64,000 nucleotides of DNA from Streptomyces alfalfae (GCF_004127445.1 NZ_QEXM01000020.1:144670-208669); one strand, 5' to 3'; shown: positions 26,799 to 35,820, counted from the first letter of the stretch. Notes: generated by a model from the letters alone, not told the origin. Program-made: numbers and translations.

Positions 26799-27977
26799 TC
26801 AGGAGGCGGGCGGCTCCGCCCCGACGAGCCACATCGAGAAGAACTGCGAGCCGCCTCCGTAGGCGTGGCCGAGGGCCCTGCGGGCCCCTGCCACCTGGTG
26901 CTCGCCCGCCTGGCCGCGCACCTGGAGCGCGGCCTCGGCGAAGCGGATCATGCCGGAGGCGCCGATGGGGTTGGCGGACAGGACGCCGCCGGACATGTTC
27001 ACCGGGAGATCGCCCTCCAGTTCCGTCACACCGGCCTCGGTGAGCTTCCAGCCCTCGCCCTCGCCCGCGAAGCCGAGGTTCTCCAGCCACATCGGCTCGT
27101 ACCAGGAGAACGGCACGTACATCTCGACCGCGTCGATCTCCCGGCGCGGGTCCGTGACGCCCGCCTGCCGGTAGACGTCGGCCGCGCAGTCCTTGCCCGC
27201 CCGGGGCGAGACGAAGTCCTTGCCCGCGAAGAGCGTCGGCTCGCTGCGCATCGCGCCGCCGTGCATCCACGCCGGCGGTCGGGGCGAACGGGCCGCGCCC
27301 GCCCGGTCGGTGAGGACCATCGCGCAGGCGCCGTCGGAGGAGGGGCAGGTCTCCGAGTAGCGGATCGGGTCCCAGAGCATGGGCGAGGCCTGGACCTTCT
27401 CCAGGGTGATGTCGTGCTCGTGGAGGTGCGCGAAGGGGTTCTTCAGGGCGTTGCGGCGGTCCTTGTACGCGACGAGCGAGCCGACCGTGTCCGGGGCGCC
27501 GCTCCGCCGCATGTACGCGCGCACGTGCGGGGCGAAGAAGCCGCCCGCCCCGGCGAGCAGCGGCTGCTGGAAGGGGATGGGCAGCGAGAGGCCCCACATC
27601 GCGTTGGATTCCGACTGCTTTTCGAAGGCGAGGGTCAGCACCGTGCCGTGGACGCGGCCCGCGACGAGGTCCGCGGCCACCAGCGCCGTGGACCCGCCGA
27701 CGGACCCGGCCGTGTGCACGCGCAGCAGGGGCTTGCCGACCGCGCCGAGGGCGTCGGCGAGGTACAGCTCCGGCATCATGACGCCCTCGAAGAAGTCGGG
27801 CGCCTTGCCGATGACCACGGCGTCGATGTCGGCCCAGGTCAGTTCGGCGTCGGCCAGGGCGCGCGCGGCGGCCTCCCGGACGAGCCCGGCGATCGACACG
27901 TCGCGCCGGGCGGCCACGTGCCGGGTCTGCCCGATCCCGACGACGGCGACGGGCTCCTTGCCCACCGAACGGCTCAT
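26799..27977 (-). CDS. SCP-x/Ltp-type thiolase homologue lacking the nucleophilic Cys
   Basis: A 392-aa thiolase-fold protein. It keeps fold signatures such as NMSGGVLSANPIGASGMIR and GHAYGGG, but the segment where the acyl-accepting Cys should be reads VHTAGSVGGS (87-96), and the C-terminal Cys of CxGGG is Tyr. It is therefore unlikely to be a true thiolase. Homologues of this type (Ltp proteins) pair with DUF35 proteins and act as retro-aldolases in steroid side-chain removal. It overlaps the next thiolase homologue by ATGA and follows a DUF35 gene, matching that pattern. Confidence 0.85.
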   Translation of the reverse strand: MSRSVGKEPVAVVGIGQTRHVAARRDVSIAGLVREAAARALADAELTWADIDAVVIGKAPDFFEGVMMPELYLADALGAVGKPLLRVHTAGSVGGSTALVAADLVAGRVHGTVLTLAFEKQSESNAMWGLSLPIPFQQPLLAGAGGFFAPHVRAYMRRSGAPDTVGSLVAYKDRRNALKNPFAHLHEHDITLEKVQASPMLWDPIRYSETCPSSDGACAMVLTDRAGAARSPRPPAWMHGGAMRSEPTLFAGKDFVSPRAGKDCAADVYRQAGVTDPRREIDAVEMYVPFSWYEPMWLENLGFAGEGEGWKLTEAGVTELEGDLPVNMSGGVLSANPIGASGMIRFAEAALQVRGQAGEHQVAGARRALGHAYGGGSQFFSMWLVGAEPPAS

Positions 27978-29053
27978 CGCGCGTCTCCTTCCAGAAGGGC
28001 GACCAGGTTCTGCTGGAGGCAGGGCCCCGACGTGGCGTGCGCGACGGCCCGGTCCGACGCGCCCCGGTGGATGCGGGCGGCGGCCTCACCGAGCCGGATC
28101 AGCCCCGCGGCCATCATCGGGTTGGCGGCGAGCGCGCCCCCCGAGGGGTTGACCACGACGTCGTCGCCGAGCCGCAGGGCCTTGCGCAGGACGACCTCCT
28201 GAGAGGTGAAGGGAGCGTGCAACTCGGCCGTGTCCACCGGGTGTTCGAAGACGCCGGCGCGTTCGGCGGCCAGCCGGGTCGAGGGCGAGTCGGTGAGGTC
28301 GCGCACCCCGAGGCCGTGCGCCTCGATCCGGTGGTCGATGCCGCGGATCCACGCGGGCCGCCCGCACAGCTCACGGGCCCGCTCCCCCGCCGCGAGGATC
28401 ACGGCGGCGGCCCCGTCGCCGACCGGCGGGCAGTCACCGGTACGCAGCGGGCGCACGACGTACTCCCCCTGCGCGACGTCCCCGCCGAGCTGCGCGTGCG
28501 GGTTGGCGGCGGCGTCGGCGCGGCTGCGCAGGGCCACCCCGGCGAGCGCGGGCTCATCGGTCTCCCCGGCGTCGATGAGCGCCTGCGCCTGGAGCGCGGC
28601 GAGGGCCACGGAGTCGGGCCAGAGGGGAGCGACGTAGTAGGGGTCGAGCTGCCGGGTCAGCACGTCGCGCAGGGAGCCCGGCGAGGACTTCCCGTAGGAG
28701 TAGACGAGGGCGGTGTCGGCCTCGCCGGTCTGCAGCTTCGTCCACGCCTCGTACAGCGCCCAGGCCCCGTCCATCTCCACGTGCGACTCGGAGATCGGCG
28801 GCCAGGCGCCGACGCCGTCGAGCGCCATGGTGAAGGAGAAGGCGCGCCCCGCGAGGTAGTCGGAGGACCCGGAGCAGGTGAACCCGATGTCGCTGGTCCG
28901 CAGCCCGGTCGCCGCGAGGACCTCGTGCAGCACCGGCATGAGCATCTCCACCTCGGACAGCTCGTCGGTGGAGCGCGCGGTGGCGGTCTGCCCGAAGGCG
29001 ACGACGGCCACGTCACGGACGGGCCGCAGCACGGACGGCTCGCGGGACGCCAT
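27974..29053 (-). CDS. Second thiolase-like (lipid-transfer type) protein, Cys-less
   Basis: A 359-aa thiolase-fold protein paired with the 26799-27977 gene. The segment at the nucleophile position reads SHVEMDGAWAL (90-100), with no Cys. Other thiolase features such as GDGAAAVILA and NPSGGALAANPMMAAGLIR remain. Two dissimilar thiolase homologues in tandem with a DUF35 protein suggest a heteromeric complex. It starts directly after the DUF35 stop and ends in an ATGA overlap, so the three genes are one operon. Confidence 0.85.
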   Translation of the reverse strand: MASREPSVLRPVRDVAVVAFGQTATARSTDELSEVEMLMPVLHEVLAATGLRTSDIGFTCSGSSDYLAGRAFSFTMALDGVGAWPPISESHVEMDGAWALYEAWTKLQTGEADTALVYSYGKSSPGSLRDVLTRQLDPYYVAPLWPDSVALAALQAQALIDAGETDEPALAGVALRSRADAAANPHAQLGGDVAQGEYVVRPLRTGDCPPVGDGAAAVILAAGERARELCGRPAWIRGIDHRIEAHGLGVRDLTDSPSTRLAAERAGVFEHPVDTAELHAPFTSQEVVLRKALRLGDDVVVNPSGGALAANPMMAAGLIRLGEAAARIHRGASDRAVAHATSGPCLQQNLVALLEGDAR

Positions 29054-30016
29054 CTACACCAGCTCCTTGTACGTGTCGTAGTCGGCGTCGGGCTCGCCCG
29101 TGGGCCGGTAGTGGTCGGGGTGGCGCCCGCCCTCGGTCCACACCGGCTCGACCCGCAGCCCCATGCGGACCTGGTCGTACGGGATCCCGGCGATGCGCGC
29201 GTGCAGGGCGAGGTCCGCCCCGTCCAGCGCGATGTGCGCGTAGACGTAAGGGACCTCGATGTCGAGGTTCTTTGCCTTGATGTTGACGACGCAGTACGTG
29301 GTGACGGTGCCGCGCGGTCCGACCTCCACCCGCTCGGCCGTGGCGACGCCGCAGGTGGGGCAGGCGCCCCGGGGCGGGACGTACACCTTGCGGCAGGACG
29401 GGCAGCGCTCGCCCACGGTGCGGCGTTCGGACAGGGCGGTGATGTAGGCGGTCTGGGCGCGGCCCGGCGAGTAGGTGTAGTCGAGCCGCGCGGCGGCGAC
29501 GATCCCGGTGACGGGCTCGTCGAAGACCCCGCTGTGCGGCACGGCGGCCCGCACCGGCGCGTCCCCGTCCGCCGGCTCGAAGCAGGCGATGTCGGTGATG
29601 GCGCCGACCCGTTCGCCGGCCCACCGCACCCGCACGCGCATCCCGGTCCGCACGGCGTCGGGCCCCGGCACGTCGAGCGCGTGCAGCAGCGCGGTGTCGG
29701 CCCCGTCGAGCCGCACAAGGACCCAGGCGAACGGGGCGCCGAGCGGCTGCCCGCGCCGGGGCTCGTGGTTCCACGCCCAGGTGGTGACGGTCCCGGTGGC
29801 GCCGACCTCGACGAGGTCGCGTATCTCCTCGGCGGTCACGGGGTCGTACTCGACGGGTGGCACGAGCACCCGCCCGTCCCCGGCCCGGACCCCGAGCAGG
29901 GTGCGCTCACGCAGCCCGGTGAGAAAGGCGCTCTGCACGGCCCCGAGCGACCGGGTGAAGGGAAACTCGACGACGAGAGGAGCCCGAAGCACTGCGGACG
30001 AACCGACACCTGACAT
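29054..30016 (-). CDS. Tandem DUF35 (OB-fold, zinc ribbon) acyl-CoA-associated protein
   Basis: A 320-aa protein with two DUF35-like halves. The first (about 20-150) has an OB-fold-like part without zinc ligands. The second (about 175-300) has a rubredoxin-like zinc ribbon (CPSCRKVY and CPTCG) followed by an OB fold. DUF35 proteins hold CoA esters for partner thiolase-fold enzymes, as in the ChsH2-Ltp2 aldolase. ATG 30016 has GGAG upstream. The stop abuts the start of the thiolase-like gene. The double unit may mirror the two thiolase homologues downstream. Confidence 0.85.
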   Translation of the reverse strand: MSGVGSSAVLRAPLVVEFPFTRSLGAVQSAFLTGLRERTLLGVRAGDGRVLVPPVEYDPVTAEEIRDLVEVGATGTVTTWAWNHEPRRGQPLGAPFAWVLVRLDGADTALLHALDVPGPDAVRTGMRVRVRWAGERVGAITDIACFEPADGDAPVRAAVPHSGVFDEPVTGIVAAARLDYTYSPGRAQTAYITALSERRTVGERCPSCRKVYVPPRGACPTCGVATAERVEVGPRGTVTTYCVVNIKAKNLDIEVPYVYAHIALDGADLALHARIAGIPYDQVRMGLRVEPVWTEGGRHPDHYRPTGEPDADYDTYKELV

Positions 30017-30142
30017 GACACTCCGTTTCTCTGGACGGGCCCCTTCGGGGGCGCGGGGCTGTGACATGTGCGGCTCGGCCGCGGGGGCGCGACCAGCCGC
30101 GCCGGACCCGCGGCCGAAGAGAGACGCCCCGGCCCGCGGGGC

Positions 30143-30943
30143 CTAGGCCCGCCGAAACACAGGGGTTCGCTTCTCCTCGAAGGCTCGGGAGCCCTCCGCC
30201 GCGTCGGAGGTGTCGAAGATCGGCCACCCCCGCTTGAGCTCGGCCGCCAGCCCCTCCGCCTCGGAGAGCTCCGCGGCCTCGTACACGGAGGCCTTGACCG
30301 CCTCCACGGCCAGCGGCCCGCACGCGTTGATCTGCTCGGCGATGGCGAGGGCCTCGTCCAGCGCGGTCCCGTCGGGCACGACGTGCCCGACGAGCCCGAT
30401 GGCCGCGGCCTCGGCGGCCGGGTAGGGCCGCCCGGTGAGCAGCATCTCCAGGGCGTGCGTACGCGGTATCTGCCGGGGCAGCCGCACGGTCGACCCACCG
30501 ATGGGGAAGAGACCCCTGCGCACCTCGAAGAGCCCGAAGGTCGCCGACTCCCCCGCCACGCGGATGTCGGCGCCCTGGAGGATCTCCGTGCCGCCGGCCA
30601 CGCAGTACCCCTCGACGGCGGCGATGACGGGCTTGCGGGGCCTGTGGTGTCTGAGCATCGCCTTCCAGTGCAGGTCGGGGTCGTCCCGCAGCCGGTCCCT
30701 GTAGTGGTCCCCGGCCATGCCCTTGCCCGCGAGGGCCTTGAGGTCCATGCCCGCGCAGAAGTCGCCGCCCGCCCCGGTGAGCACGATCGAGCGGATCTCG
30801 TCGTCCGCGTCGGCCGCCACCCACCGGTCGTACAGGCCGACGAGCATCGGCAGCGAGAGGGCGTTCTTCGCCTCGGGCCTGTTCAGCGTGAGTACCAGTG
30901 TGGCGCCCTCACGCCGCACGGAGAGGTGTTCCGTCCCGCCCAT
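30143..30943 (-). CDS. Enoyl-CoA hydratase/isomerase (crotonase family)
   Basis: A 266-aa crotonase. The oxyanion-hole motifs DFCAGMDLKAL and VAGGTEILQG are clear, and EVRRGLFPIGG contains one candidate acid residue. It should hydrate or isomerise an enoyl-CoA made by the CoA-ester pathway encoded around it. The ATG at 30943 is preceded by GGGAGGGAG. It is upstream of, and probably cotranscribed with, the DUF35 and thiolase-like genes (126-bp gap), and divergent from the acyl-CoA ligase. Confidence 0.9.
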   Translation of the reverse strand: MGGTEHLSVRREGATLVLTLNRPEAKNALSLPMLVGLYDRWVAADADDEIRSIVLTGAGGDFCAGMDLKALAGKGMAGDHYRDRLRDDPDLHWKAMLRHHRPRKPVIAAVEGYCVAGGTEILQGADIRVAGESATFGLFEVRRGLFPIGGSTVRLPRQIPRTHALEMLLTGRPYPAAEAAAIGLVGHVVPDGTALDEALAIAEQINACGPLAVEAVKASVYEAAELSEAEGLAAELKRGWPIFDTSDAAEGSRAFEEKRTPVFRRA

Positions 30944-31042
30944 GTGCGGTGCTCCCTCCCTCGACGGCCCGCCGCGCGGCCGGCCTGTCGCTTCCGGACC
31001 TGGAACAGGTTGCAGGAGGCGGGTTGTCAGTTCAATACCTTT

Positions 31043-31057
31043 CTGACAGTCAGTCAG
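31043..31057. promoter_or_regulatory. Palindromic operator-like site between divergent CoA genes
   Basis: CTGACAGTCAG (31043-31053) is a perfect 5-1-5 palindrome followed by another TCAG, and TGTCAG occurs at 31026. It lies midway between the enoyl-CoA hydratase and acyl-CoA ligase starts, as expected for a TetR-type repressor of lipid catabolism. Confidence 0.45.
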
Positions 31058-31154
31058 TTTTTCTCGCGGCGGCCCTTCCCCCTTACCGGCGCCTCTGCTC
31101 TGATGACGGCCGAGCGCGACGACGGAAGCGGACGCCGGGGTCAGGAGGAGCGTG

Positions 31155-32792
31155 GTGGAGTACAACCTTGCCGACCTGTTCGAATCGGTCGTCGACGTGG
31201 TCCCCGACCGCGAGGCCATCGTCTACGTCGACCACCCCGGCACGGGCGCGGAACGCCGCCTGACCTACGCCGAGCTGGACGCGGCCGCCAACCGCGTCGC
31301 GCACCACCTCATCGGCAGCGGCCTGCGCCACGGCGAACACCTGGGCCTGCACCTCTACAACGGCGTCGAGTACCTCCAGACGGTCCTCGCCTGCCTGAAG
31401 GCCCGCCTGGTGCCGGTCAACGTCAACTACCGCTACGTGGAGGAGGAACTGGTCTACCTCTACCGGGACGCGGACCTCGCGGCGCTCGTTTTCGACGCCG
31501 AGTTCACGGAGCGGGTCGCGGCGGCGCTGCCGCGCACGGAGAAGCTGCGGCACCTGATACGGGTGGGCACACCGGCCGCGGGCGCGCCCGGCCTGGACGC
31601 CACGGCGTTCACCGCGGCGGAGGCGTCGGGGTCACCGGAGCGCGGCTTCGGGCCGCGTTCGGCGGACGACCTGTTCATCATCTACACCGGCGGCACCACC
31701 GGCATGCCCAAGGGCGTCATGTGGCGCCAGGAGGACCTGTTCTTCGCCGGGCTCTTCGGCGGCGACCCCGCGGGCGAGCCGGTGAAGCGGCCGGAGGAAC
31801 TGGCCGAGCGCGTCGCGGCGGGCGGCCCCGGCATCACCTTCTTCCCCACTCCCCCGCTGATGCACGGCACCTCCACGCTGACGTCGTTCATCGCGCTCAA
31901 CTACGGCCAGCGGGTGGCCCTGCACCGCAGGTACGTGCCCGAGGAGGTGATCCGCACCATCGAGAAGGAGAAGGTCTCCAGCGTGTCGCTGGTGGGCGAC
32001 GCGATGCTCAGGCCGCTCATCGACGCGCTGACCGGCCCCCTGAAGAACGCCGACCTCTCCTCCCTGTTCAGCGTCTCCTCCTCCGGGGCGATCATGTCGG
32101 AGACGGTGCGCGCCCAGTTCCAGCTGCTGGTGCCGAACGCGCTGCTCCTGAACAACTTCGGCTCGTCCGAGTCCGGCTCCAACGGCAGGGCCACGGACGA
32201 CTCGGGCCCGGAGAAGGGCTTCCGCCTGGAGGTCAACGACCGCACCCGGGTGGTGGACCCGGCCACGCACGACCCCGTGCCGGTCGGCGAGATCGGCCGC
32301 ATCGCCCAGCGCGGCCACGTGCCGCTCGGCTACTACAACGACCCGGCGAAGACCGCCGAGGTCTTCTTCCGCAGGGGCGAGGAGCGGTGGGTGCTGCTGG
32401 GCGACATGGCCACGGTCGGCGACGACGGCATCGTCACCGTCCTCGGCCGCGGCTCGCAGTGCATCAACACCGGCGGCGAGAAGGTGTACCCCGAAGAGGT
32501 CGAACAGGCCCTGAAGTCGCACCCGGACATCTACGACGCCCTGGTCGCCGGGGTCCCCGACGACCGCTGGGGCAACAGGGTCGCGGCGGTCGTCCAACTC
32601 CGCCGGTCGGCGGCCGGCTTGGACCTGGCAGCCGTGCAGACCCACTGCCGCGCCCTGCTGGCCGGCTACAAGATCCCCCGCTCGGTGGTCTTCACGGACC
32701 GCATCCAGCGCTCCCCCAGCGGCAAGGCGGACTACCGGTGGGCGAAGGCGGTGGCGGCGGGCGCCCCCGGCCCCTCAGCCCGAGCAGACTGA
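31155..32792 (+). CDS. Acyl-CoA ligase (FadD17/FadD19-like)
   Basis: A 545-aa AMP-forming ligase. The ATP motif is IIYTGGTTGMPKGVMW, with NNFGSSESG, the Asp of GDMATVGDDG and the catalytic-loop Lys in SPSGKADYRW. The GGTTGMPKGVMW form is typical of steroid or branched fatty acid CoA ligases. Together with the divergent hydratase, DUF35 and thiolase-like genes it forms a CoA-ester degradation block. GTG 31155 is best spaced from AGGAGGAG; GTG 31152 is the alternative. The 3' end overlaps the convergent chorismate mutase by 18 bp. Confidence 0.9.
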   Translation: MEYNLADLFESVVDVVPDREAIVYVDHPGTGAERRLTYAELDAAANRVAHHLIGSGLRHGEHLGLHLYNGVEYLQTVLACLKARLVPVNVNYRYVEEELVYLYRDADLAALVFDAEFTERVAAALPRTEKLRHLIRVGTPAAGAPGLDATAFTAAEASGSPERGFGPRSADDLFIIYTGGTTGMPKGVMWRQEDLFFAGLFGGDPAGEPVKRPEELAERVAAGGPGITFFPTPPLMHGTSTLTSFIALNYGQRVALHRRYVPEEVIRTIEKEKVSSVSLVGDAMLRPLIDALTGPLKNADLSSLFSVSSSGAIMSETVRAQFQLLVPNALLLNNFGSSESGSNGRATDDSGPEKGFRLEVNDRTRVVDPATHDPVPVGEIGRIAQRGHVPLGYYNDPAKTAEVFFRRGEERWVLLGDMATVGDDGIVTVLGRGSQCINTGGEKVYPEEVEQALKSHPDIYDALVAGVPDDRWGNRVAAVVQLRRSAAGLDLAAVQTHCRALLAGYKIPRSVVFTDRIQRSPSGKADYRWAKAVAAGAPGPSARAD

Positions 32793-33377
32793 CCGCAGCG
32801 CGCGCCCGAGCCCCACGCTGTGCAGGGCGTCGAGCCGCGCGCCGTGGCGGACCCGTACGGCCGCCACGGTCAGCGCGCCCCCGCAGCGCGGTGACGTCCG
32901 GGCGCGCTCGGAGGCCGCGATGCCCCGCACCAGTTCACCGTTGACCCGGTTGATCTCCTCGCGCGCCTCGGCGAGGTCGGGCCGCTCGTCCGGGGCCTGC
33001 CCCGGGTCGGCGTCCCAGCGGCGGAACAGCTCCCGCTGGACGAGCTTGCCGGCCTCGATCTGGTCCCGGAAGATCCGTACGGTCGCCGCGGGGTCGGCGC
33101 CTGCCTCCCGCGCCTGCCGGGCCGCCGTGTCCAGGACGACCTTCTCACGGGCGGGATCGTCGATCGGGCCGCCGGCGCCGTACTTGGCGGCGGCGACGAG
33201 ATCGGCCGTGGCGAGCCGCTGGGCGGAGAGATCGGCGAGCGGGCGCAGGCGTTCGTGCGCTCCGGAGGGCCGGGCGGCGGCAGCGGACGCCGCGGCGGCC
33301 GGGCCCGCCCCCGTGAGCAGGGCGGCGGCGAGGACTCCGGCGGCCAGGAGGCGGCCGGCGGACGAAGCGGGGCGCAT
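32775..33377 (-). CDS. Secreted chorismate mutase (AroQ gamma type)
   Basis: A 200-aa protein with a Sec signal peptide (RLLAAGVLAAALLTGAG then AAAASAAAA) and an all-helical AroQ-gamma chorismate mutase domain: LADLSAQRLATADLVAAAKY, then RIFRDQIEAGKLVQRELFRRW and a C-terminal extension with a Cys pair that could form a disulfide. It converts chorismate to prephenate outside the cytoplasm, as in the exported M. tuberculosis enzyme. Its natural substrate supply outside the cell is unclear. ATG 33377 follows GAGGA. Confidence 0.88.
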   Translation of the reverse strand: MRPASSAGRLLAAGVLAAALLTGAGPAAAASAAAARPSGAHERLRPLADLSAQRLATADLVAAAKYGAGGPIDDPAREKVVLDTAARQAREAGADPAATVRIFRDQIEAGKLVQRELFRRWDADPGQAPDERPDLAEAREEINRVNGELVRGIAASERARTSPRCGGALTVAAVRVRHGARLDALHSVGLGRALRSVCSG

Positions 33378-33433
33378 GACGGTTCCTCTGGGGTCGAAGG
33401 GCGGATGTCCGGGCGGCGGCCGGCCCCGACGCG

Positions 33434-34291
33434 TCAGTCCTGCGCCAGGAACCCCGCCACCCGCCGCACGAACCACTCCGGGTCGTCCAGCCACGGGAAG
33501 TGGCCGCCGCCCGGCTGCACTTGGCGGACGCCCGCGGGGAACAGCTCGGCGAGTTCGGCGGCGCGGGCCGGGGTGGGGCCGCCGTCGTAGGCGCCCGCCA
33601 GGACGAGGACGGGCGCCTTGAGGGACGCGAGGGCGGTGCGGGTGGCCGGGGGGTCGAAGGCGGCCTCGCCGTAGTAGGCCTCGGCGGCCCGCGCGTTCTT
33701 CTGGTCGGCGCTGCGGGCCCGGTGCTCCTGGGCCGCGGCGTCCCAACGCCCGTACGTCAGCGGGGCGATGGCGTCCCAGCCCGCGCTCGGCGCCCCGCTC
33801 TCGGCGATCTCCCGCAGCGCGGTCGCGGCCGCCGGGTACCAGGGCTCGTCCTTGCGCAGGGCTGCGGCCTCGGCGCGGTCCTCGACGGTCATGGCGCCGC
33901 CGACGGCCAGCGTGGCCGGGGTGACGAGCACGAGTGTGCGGATCCGCTTGGGGCAGCGGGCCGCGTACAGCGTCGCCAGGTCGCCGCCCGCCGAGTGGCC
34001 GAGCAGGTCGACCCGGTCGAGCCCCAGATGTTCCCGCAGCGCCTCGACGTCGTCGACGAGCCGGTCGCAGCGGTAGGTCGCCGGGTCCTCCGGCTCCGCG
34101 GAGTCACCCGTGCCGCGCAGGTCGAGCAGGATCAGCCGGCGGTGCGCGGTGAGACCGCCGAGGTCGCCCAGGTAGACGGAGGCGCGCATGGGGCCGCCCG
34201 GCAGGCAGAGCAGTGGCTCGCCCTCCCCCTTCTCGTGGTAGGCGAGCTCCGTCCCGTCGTACGCGCTGAAAGTCGGCATGAGGGGGATCAT
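33434..34291 (-). CDS. Alpha/beta hydrolase (proline iminopeptidase-like)
   Basis: A 285-aa hydrolase. LLCLPGGPMRAS is the oxyanion region, GHSAGG the nucleophile elbow, GAYDGG holds the acid and GGHFPW the final His. The GGP near the N-terminus is typical of proline iminopeptidase or lactone/epoxide hydrolase relatives. ATG 34291 has GGGA upstream; ATG 34279 is four codons downstream. It is divergent from phenylacetate-CoA ligase, and the PaaR-like site is in the shared gap, so co-regulation is possible. Confidence 0.85.
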   Translation of the reverse strand: MIPLMPTFSAYDGTELAYHEKGEGEPLLCLPGGPMRASVYLGDLGGLTAHRRLILLDLRGTGDSAEPEDPATYRCDRLVDDVEALREHLGLDRVDLLGHSAGGDLATLYAARCPKRIRTLVLVTPATLAVGGAMTVEDRAEAAALRKDEPWYPAAATALREIAESGAPSAGWDAIAPLTYGRWDAAAQEHRARSADQKNARAAEAYYGEAAFDPPATRTALASLKAPVLVLAGAYDGGPTPARAAELAELFPAGVRQVQPGGGHFPWLDDPEWFVRRVAGFLAQD

Positions 34292-34424
34292 CACATCCCG
34301 CGTCGGGTCCGGGCAACGCCTGCCGGCCGGCGGGCCGGGCGACGCCTCGCAGCTCGAAGGCGTGGCGCGCCATCCCTTGACGCCCGGGGCCGGGGCTGGA
34401 TTACTGACCTCGACGGAAGATCGA

Positions 34425-34442
34425 CGACCGAATGATCGGTCG
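34425..34442. promoter_or_regulatory. PaaR-like operator upstream of paaK
   Basis: A perfect inverted repeat, CGACCGA (34425-34431) and TCGGTCG (34436-34442) with a 4-nt spacer, contains ACCG-N6-CGGT. That agrees with the actinobacterial PaaR (TetR) motif as I recall it. It is 24 bp upstream of the paaK start, over the probable promoter. Confidence 0.6.
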
Positions 34443-34465
34443 CCCGTTCGGGACGGGAGAACCAC

Positions 34466-35764
34466 ATGACGCGCAGGGCGCTTCAGCTGGACGCGGCGGA
34501 ACGGCTCGGCCCCCGGGAGCTCCGGGCCCTGCAGCTGGAACGCCTCCAGGCCACCTTGCTGCACGCGTACGAGAACGTCCCGTTCTACCGGGCGGCGTTC
34601 GACAAGGCGGGGCTGCGCCCCGACGACTGCCGTTCGCCGGCCGACCTGGCGCGCTTCCCCTTCACGACCAAGGACGACCTGCGGGCCAACTACCCCTTCG
34701 GCATGTTCGCCGTCGAGCAGTCGGAGGTGCGGCGCCTGCACGCCTCCAGCGGGACGACGGGGCTGCCGACAGTCGTCGGGTACACCGAGCGGGATCTGTC
34801 CATGTGGGCGGACGTCGTGGCCCGCTCGATCCGCGCCGCGGGCGGCAGACCGGGCGACAAGGTGCATGTGGCGTACGGCTACGGCCTGTTCACCGGCGGT
34901 CTCGGCGCGCACTACGGAGCCGAGCGGCTCGGCTGTACGGTCATTCCCGCGTCCGGCGGCATGACCGCGCGCCAGGTGCGGCTGATCCAGGACTTCCGGC
35001 CCGAGATCATCATGGTGACGCCCTCGTACATGCTCACCCTCCTGGAGGAGTTCGAGCGGCAGGGCGTCGATCCCCGGACGACCTCCCTGCGGGTCGGCGT
35101 CTTCGGCGCGGAACCGTGGACCGAGGAGATGCGGCGCGAGATCGAGGAGCGCTTCGCCATCGACGCCGTCGACATATACGGCCTCTCCGAGGTGATCGGC
35201 CCCGGCGTCGCGCAGGAGTGCGTGGAGACCAAGGACGGCCTGCACATCTGGGAGGACCACTTCTACCCCGAGGTCGTCGACCCGGTCACGGGCGAGGTGC
35301 TGCCGGACGGCGAGCGCGGCGAGCTGGTCTTCACCTCCCTCACCAAGGAGGCCATGCCCGTCATCCGCTACCGCACGCGTGACCTGACGCGGCTGCTCCC
35401 CGGCACGGCACGCGTCTTCCGGCGGATGGAGAAGGTGACGGGGCGCTGCGACGACATGGTGATCCTGCGGGGGGTCAACCTCTTCCCCACGCAGATCGAG
35501 GAGATCGTGCTGCGCACGGCGGGCGTGGCCCCGCACTTCCAGCTCCGGCTGACCCGCGAGGGCCGCATGGACGCCCTGACCGTGCGCGCCGAGGCCCGCG
35601 CCGACACGACCCCCGAGCGGCGCGCGGCGGCGGCCCGCGAGATCGCCGCCGCGGTGAAGGACGGCATCGGCGTCTCGGTGGGCGTGGAGGTCGTCGACCC
35701 GGAGACGCTGGAACGGTCGGTGGGGAAGTTCAAGCGGATCGTCGATCTGCGCGGCGAGGGCTGA
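34466..35764 (+). CDS. paaK: Phenylacetate-CoA ligase
   Basis: A 432-aa AMP-forming ligase of the PaaK family: LHASSGTTGLPTVVGYT is the ATP loop, VFGAEPWTEEMR and DIYGLSEVIGPGVAQEC the substrate/AMP region, and RCDDMVILRGVNLFP the hinge, ending in KFKRIVDLR. It makes phenylacetyl-CoA, the first step of aerobic phenylacetate breakdown. The epoxidase genes paaABCDE are not nearby, so this is an orphan copy. GGGAG precedes the ATG. A PaaR-like operator lies immediately upstream. Confidence 0.93.
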   Translation: MTRRALQLDAAERLGPRELRALQLERLQATLLHAYENVPFYRAAFDKAGLRPDDCRSPADLARFPFTTKDDLRANYPFGMFAVEQSEVRRLHASSGTTGLPTVVGYTERDLSMWADVVARSIRAAGGRPGDKVHVAYGYGLFTGGLGAHYGAERLGCTVIPASGGMTARQVRLIQDFRPEIIMVTPSYMLTLLEEFERQGVDPRTTSLRVGVFGAEPWTEEMRREIEERFAIDAVDIYGLSEVIGPGVAQECVETKDGLHIWEDHFYPEVVDPVTGEVLPDGERGELVFTSLTKEAMPVIRYRTRDLTRLLPGTARVFRRMEKVTGRCDDMVILRGVNLFPTQIEEIVLRTAGVAPHFQLRLTREGRMDALTVRAEARADTTPERRAAAAREIAAAVKDGIGVSVGVEVVDPETLERSVGKFKRIVDLRGEG

Positions 35765-35803
35765 CGGCCGGACCATGGCGCCGGCCTCCCGGGAGATGTG
35801 GAC

Positions 35804-35820
35804 CGGGGCCGCCGGCCCCG
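35804..35820. terminator. Hairpin between convergent paaK and tryptophanase genes
   Basis: CGGGGCC (35804-35810) pairs with GGCCCCG (35814-35820) around a 3-nt loop. It sits between two converging stops. Confidence 0.5.
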
